Of a stretch of DNA of 64,000 nucleotides, positions 59,443 through 64,000 are shown one piece after another. The position numbers and the translations under genes were made by a program. A model generated the notes under the pieces. That model saw only the letters and a list, made by a program, of their open reading frames with translations. It had not been told where the DNA came from and ran no database searches. This DNA comes from Adiantum capillus-veneris. Its lineage: Eukaryota; Streptophyta; Polypodiopsida; Polypodiales; Pteridaceae. Every line of letters starts with the position of its first letter. Position 1 is the stretch's first letter. Location: assembly GCA_014529385.2 (NCBI GenBank), contig CM043959.1, forward strand, positions 57,020,753 to 57,084,752, written 5' to 3'.

Positions 59443-60155
59443 ATGTCATCTAGTGGTGAAAAGGATATTTACAATATCTGGAAATTTGATGGGACAAATT
59501 TTGCTATCTGGAAAGAGAAAATTCAAGATGTTCTTAGACAAAAAGGCCATCTAGATCCTATCATGGAGCGCCCAGAGGGCGAGTATATAGATGTTGAGTG
59601 GGAGAAACTAGATGCTAAGGCCAAATCTACCCTCCGTTTGCATTTGCTCGAATGTGTGTACTTTACTATAGTTGGAGAAAGGACTGCTAGAGATGTATGG
59701 GATAAGTTGTGTTCCAGTTATGAGAACAAAAGTGCTGCTAATAAGGTTTTCTTGATGAAGAAGCTGTCTGACCTTTGTTTGAAGGAAGAGGGCACTATTT
59801 CTACTCACATTAATGAGTTCAATATCATTTTCACTCAGTTGATCACTTAGGGTTTGTCTTCGATGAGGAAAGTATCTTCTGCTATGCAATTTACCCTCGT
59901 CTTGGGATACGTTCTGTACTGCAATTAGCAACTCAGCAACCTGGTACCGGTCTAGTGTACAATAACGTCCTTGGGAGTCTGTTTACCGAGGAGATTTGCA
60001 AGAAATATCTTGAAGGCAAGAAGGATGGTGATGCTTATGTTGCTAGTGATAGACATAGGGGTCACACTCAAAGTCGTGCCAAAAGCAAGGAACGTAGGGG
60101 CTCACGCAGTAAGTCTTGGGATTCTATACATACTGTAGTGCTATCACTGCCATAA
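59443..60155 (+). pseudogene. gag: Copia Gag (Tnt1-type)
   Basis: ATG at 59443; residues 1-136 follow the Copia Gag pattern: IWKFDGTNFAIWKEKIQDVL, RDVWDKLCSSYENKSAANKVFLMKKLSDLCLKEEGT, then a stop at about 59848 after LIT. The rest continues in shifted frames through a basic, Ser/Arg-rich segment to about 60155. The CCHC knuckle follows in another frame. It is not functional. Confidence 0.88.
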
Positions 60156-60498
60156 AAAAGGGCATGTGAAGAAGGATTGTAGGAAATGGCAGCAAAGCAA
60201 GAAGGATAAACAATCCGGTGAAACTTCTAAGTCTGATGATTCAAACAAGGGCAAAGCAAAGTTAGAGGAGATCAATGTGCTAGAGTCTTCAAATGCTCCT
60301 ATTGTAGAGACTGTTCCAGTGGTTGTTATGCCACTTACCTCTGAGGTATTGGTCTTCACAGCAGATCTACTTGTCAAGGCTCTTGTTACAGAAGATGCAC
60401 AATATGCACAAAATTGGATAGTAGATTTGGGTGCGAGTTTCTGTGTGACACCACATAGAGAGTGGTTCTCTACTTATCTCACTCTTGTGGCAAAGTGA
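60139..60498 (+). pseudogene. pol: Copia nucleocapsid knuckle and protease
   Basis: The frame through 60139 gives CYHCHKKGHVKKDC, an exact C-x2-C-x4-H-x4-C knuckle, then a Lys/Ser-rich linker, and NWIVDLGASFCVTPHREWF at about 60412-60470. The latter is the Copia protease site, in which the expected Ser/Thr of D-S/T-G-A is Leu, so catalysis is doubtful. The frame ends at about 60498. Confidence 0.85.
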
Positions 60499-60548
60499 AA
60501 TTTGGTGATGCTTATTAACTAGACATTGAAGGTGTCAGAAACGTCAAA

Positions 60549-61520
60549 TTGCATCTAAGGAATGACACGCACTTTACTTTATGTAATGTCAGAAATGTGC
60601 CCAAGTTGACTAAAAGCTTGATTTTTGTTAGTCAGCTTGATGATTTGGGCTACAACACCACATTTGGCAATGGTTTATGGATAGTACGCAAAGGTAATCT
60701 TGTTGTAATCAGAGGTCCGAAGCATGGTACCTTGTATTCCATGCATGTGTCAGATGTTGGTCATGATTACATATCTATAGCTGAGCTGCTGTCTACTCAG
60801 TTGTGGCATTGCCGGCTAGGTCATATTAGCCAAAAAGGAATGACAATTCTGACTCGTTTTGGCTACTTACCTATCTTGTCTTATGTTGACTTTCCTATTT
60901 GTGAGCACTGTATCCATGGCAAACAAACTAGGTCCGTGCACTTACCATTGGGTCAAAAGAGAGCTGAACCTCTAGATTTAATACATAGTGATGTTTGTGG
61001 TCCTATGTCAACCAAATCTCTAGGGGGGGGTAGCTATTTTGTGACATTCATAGATGACTCTACTCGAAAGGTGTGGGCATATCCTTTGAAACATAAGGAT
61101 CAAGTTCTTCCTGTGCTCTTAAAATTTTTGCACTCGTTGAGAATCAGTCTGGCAAAAAACTCAAGAGGTTACAGACTAACAATGGTGGAGAGTATGTCTC
61201 CAAGGAGTTTGACAATTTCTGTGCTAAAAGGGGGATTAAAAGCAGTTTACTGTACCATACACACCAGCTCAGAATGGAGTTGGCGAGCGCATGAATCGTA
61301 TGATTCAGGAAAGAGTCACAACCATGCTTTCTAGGGTAAATCTCACACAAGGCTTTTGGGCAGAAGCCGTCTTGACCGCAGTGCACATTATAAATCGTTC
61401 ACCTAGTACGCCATTGAATTATGAGATTCTAGAAGAGTTATGGTCTAAATGTAAGCCCCACTATGACCATCTACGTGTTTTTGGTTGTGAAGCTTATACT
61501 CACATGCCTAAACAACTTTG
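60549..61520 (+). pseudogene. pol: Copia integrase
   Basis: LWHCRLGHISQKGM...CEHCIHGKQTR gives the HHCC zinc domain, with the pre-integrase segment before it. DLIHSDVCGPM holds the first catalytic Asp, FIDDSTRKVWAY follows, and the next part (the second Asp around 'acaatggtgga') is in another frame after a shift near 61130. The core resumes about 61291 (MNRMIQERVTTMLSRVNLTQGFWAEAV...) with a stop near 61519. Two or more frameshifts and stops inactivate it. Confidence 0.87.
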
Positions 61521-62436
61521 ACAAAAGTTATAGCCAAAGTCACACAAATGTATTTTTAATGGATATGGTGCAGATGGAGAGATGGGATATCGTCTCTGGC
61601 ACCTGGAATCTCGTCAAGTCATTCGTAGTTTAGATGTGATCTTCAATGAGTCAAAGATGCATAAACAACCTATCAAGAAAATAGAGGTTCGAAGAGTCAC
61701 TTTTGAGGATGTTGCCTTAGAGACAGTAAAATCAACTCAGCGGGCTAGTGATGTACCTTCCACTAGCAATGCTCCAGAGGGAGCGGATAGCAATGGTCAA
61801 GGAGTGAGACAGTCTACTAGAGTCTCTCGTCCACCTGTGCGTTTTGAGCCAGGTCTTGATTACATCATGTTGACCGATGGCGGTGAGCCAAGCTACTACC
61901 AAGAAGCCATGATGGAGGATGATGTGGTGAAGTGTGAGCAGGTTATGGAATCTGAGTATAACTCAATTCTGGATAATGACACTTGGTACTTGGGAGAACT
62001 ACCAAATGATGCAAAAGATTTACCTTGCAAATGGGTTTACAAGAAGAAATTTACCTCAGGTGATCCAAATCCAAAGTACAAGGCTATATTTGTAGCCAAA
62101 GGGTTCAAACAGTAAAAGGGAGTCGATTTTGAGGAAATCTTCTTGCTTGTGGTCAAGATGACAACACTTAGAACCGTACCTGGTCTTGTAGCGATTGAGG
62201 ACATGGAACTTGTCCGAATGGATGTGAAGACATCATTTCTTCACGGGGATCTTGATGAGAATGTTTATGTGCAGCAGTCTAAAGGGTTTGTTCAGGAGAA
62301 TGCATCTCGTGAGGAGCTAGTATGTAAGCTCAAAAAGGCACTTTATGGCTTAAAGTAGGGTTCAAGGTAGTGGTATCATAAATTTGATGCATGTATGAGG
62401 TCTCAAGGATATAAAAGGAGCGAATAGGATCACTGC
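61521..62436 (+). pseudogene. pol: Copia reverse transcriptase, N-terminal and palm
   Basis: From 61582 the frame covers the integrase-RT linker and, from about 61940, the RT start (CEQVMESEYNSILDNDTWYL, WVYKKKFTSGD, YKAIFVAKGFKQ). A TAA at 62113-62115 stops it. The same frame continues with MDVKTSFLHGDLDENVYVQQ (RT motif with catalytic Asp) and ALYGLK, then further stops at 62356 and beyond. Confidence 0.88.
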
Positions 62437-63411
62437 TTGTACACAAGAAAGCTAAATGATGGCTCAATGATCATTCTAGTTTTGTATGTTGATGACATGC
62501 TTATAGCTCGGAAATCCATTGCGGAAATTGCCAACTTGAAGAAAACACTTAGCAGTAATTTCTTGGCATGTGAATCAAAAGAGATCGCAAACATCATATT
62601 CTTGAGTTATCTTAGGAAACATACATTGAGAAAGTTTTGCAGCGTTTTAATATGCAGGGGGGGACCAACATTGAGTACCCCAATGCAGGTGTTCTTGAAA
62701 CTCAGCAAGAAAGATGCACACTAATCTGATGCTGAGCGAGATGAAATGGCTAAGGTACCATATTCTTCGGTAGTGGTGGGCAGTATCATGTATGCTATGG
62801 TGGCCAGAAGACCAAACATTGCTTTTTCAGTGGGAGTGGTGAGCCGATATATGGAAAATCCTGGAAGCAATCATTGGGAAGTAGTGAAGCACATTCTTAG
62901 GTACCTCAAAGGTACGGTCGGTAGGTGTTTACGCTTCGGGAACAGTGATGCATCCATTGTGGGTTATGCGGATGCAGACTATGCGGGTTGTGTTGATAGT
63001 AGGAGATCAACATCTGGCTATGTTTTCATATTTGCTGGAGCAGCAGTATCTTGGAGGTCATGTCTTCAAGATTGTACATCGTCTTCCACTACAGAAGTAG
63101 AGTACGTTGCATTGTCGGATGCAAGTAAAGAGGATGTATGGTTATCTTGGTTGGTCAAAAATCTTGGCATTGATGAGAATCCAGTGATATATTGTGATAT
63201 TCAGAGTGCTCTTGCATTGGCAAGGAATTCCGTGTTTCACTCCAAATTGAAACACATTGAAGTCAGGTATCATTTTGTGAGAGATTTCTTGGCCAAAAAG
63301 CTCATTGATTTGGTCAAGGTACACAATGACGACAACCCAACAGATGCTTTGACAAAAGGCTTAGCTTTGGAGCGCTTTACACATTGTAGTGAGTTGATGG
63401 GTATAGGTTGA
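62437..63411 (+). pseudogene. pol: Copia RT active site and RNase H
   Basis: MIILVLYVDDMLIA at about 62464-62506 keeps the YVDD active site. After a break near 62590-62745, the frame 62746-63411 gives VVGSIMYAMVARRPNIAFSV and the RNase H domain, including VGYADADYAGCVDSRRSTSGYVF, SSSTTEVEYVALSDASKE, YCDIQSALALARN and HIEVRYHFVRD, ending at 63411. This is the best-preserved part of the element. Confidence 0.9.
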
Positions 63412-63640
63412 AGCCACTAGATTGCTTCACGGTTGTACATACCAGGTCACTTGGGATGTGTTAGCCTTCAAGTGGGAGTTTTTTGGGATTCAGGCCAAAT
63501 CACCGGACATCCCACTTACTACTAACCCATCTACTAACTTAACCATTATACACTTATTCTTTAATACAACAGAATAAGGAGTTGCAAAACAGGATAACAT
63601 TGCTCTGTGCACTCCACCCAAAGTAGGTCTCTCTCTCTCT
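63412..63640 (+). mobile_element. Copia 3' UTR, polypurine tract and 3' LTR remnant
   Basis: 'caagtgggag' at 63470-63479 is the usual Copia polypurine tract. The LTR then seems to begin near 63484 with 'ttgggattcaggcc', where TGTTGGGATTC would be expected, and runs into (CT)n by about 63631. The LTR end is not defined. Confidence 0.55.
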
Positions 63641-63659
63641 CTCTGCTCTCGCACTTGCA

Positions 63660-63823
63660 CTCGCACACGCTTCTCGTGGCACCTTCATACTATGGCTGTG
63701 CAAGCTCTACAAAAGAAAAAACTCCTGAGCTTGAATCTAGGAGCTCAAGCACATGCACCGCTCCTTAAAATTGTAACTTAAGCAGGTTTGACGAGCTGAC
63801 GACCATCAACAATCTGAGAAGAA

Positions 63824-63887
<64 letters not shown>

Positions 63888-64000
63888 ACGAGCGCAGAGT
63901 TGTAGAGCACACACTTGGCGAGCCCTCGCTGTTTCCTCTGCAGGTCGAATGGTGCACTGTATCATGCTAAGCTCGCCATGTGGCAGGGGGAGGCCGGAAT
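63660..64000 (-). repeat. Helitron 5' region of Hel-3, cut by window end
   Basis: Reverse complement of 34432-34800: 'gctgtgcaagctc', 'caagcacatgcaccgctcc', (CT)n at 63828-63885, 'acacgagcgcagagttg' and 'tcatgctaagctcgccatg'. The last bases 'gggggaggccggaat' correspond to 15-30 bp inside the Helitron start. Confidence 0.85.

Overview
The window is nuclear DNA of a land plant with a large, repeat-saturated genome. I find no host gene I can support. Almost every recognisable stretch is a transposable element (TE) or TE remnant, joined or interrupted by very long (GA/TC)n, (CA/GT)n, (GATA)n and (TA)n tracts. Plant origin is shown by iMet-primed LTR elements, a chromodomain Ty3/gypsy element, a Tnt1-type Copia element, tRNA-derived SINEs and plant-style Helitron ends. 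One LINE family has an ORF1 that is coiled-coil plus RRM-like rather than the zinc-knuckle type usual in angiosperm L1. This weakly suggests a non-seed plant such as a fern, but that is inference only.

Layout. 64-1020: 3' end of a poly(A)-tailed LINE, minus strand. 1468-1760: SINE-like repeat. 1827-3724: non-autonomous Helitron (Hel-1). 3725-6019: non-coding, with triplicated modules ending in (GA)n. 6020-26760: tandem chromovirus block reading internal 3' end, LTR1 (6445-8171), gag, RNase H-integrase-chromodomain, LTR2 (23760-25570), second gag. Its gag is split by a 12.4 kb minus-strand LTR element (TE-2, 8670-21112) with a perfect 5-bp target duplication CCATG. 27915-43376: a minus-strand LTR element (TE-3), target duplication ACTTA, without pol. 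It hosts a MITE-like element, a SINE, Helitron Hel-2 (34432-38620) and, inside its own 5' LTR, a smaller LTR element (TE-4, 39249-43312). 44174 to beyond 64000: Helitron Hel-3 on the minus strand, swollen by a LINE (44663-48555), an LTR-like gag element (50165-57384) and a decayed Copia element (59443-63640).

The most unusual object is TE-2. It encodes gag and protease but no visible reverse transcriptase, RNase H or integrase. After the first retropepsin it carries a second, degenerate retropepsin-like domain and then a basic region with repeated 'IP-x-x-LL-x-x-QGFY-x-x-N-x-x-IW' units. Its 3.3 kb leader holds a tandem array with a period near 298 bp. Each unit carries the 18-nt perfect palindrome AGTCTATCGCGATAGACT or a variant, and both LTRs hold a partial copy. 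It looks like a trans-mobilised element with a cis-acting array whose role I cannot name from sequence.

The second theme is microsatellite-joined mosaicism. Most module boundaries in the Helitron/LINE blocks fall exactly at (GA/TC)n tracts, and two LINE copies end in (TC)n rather than poly(A).
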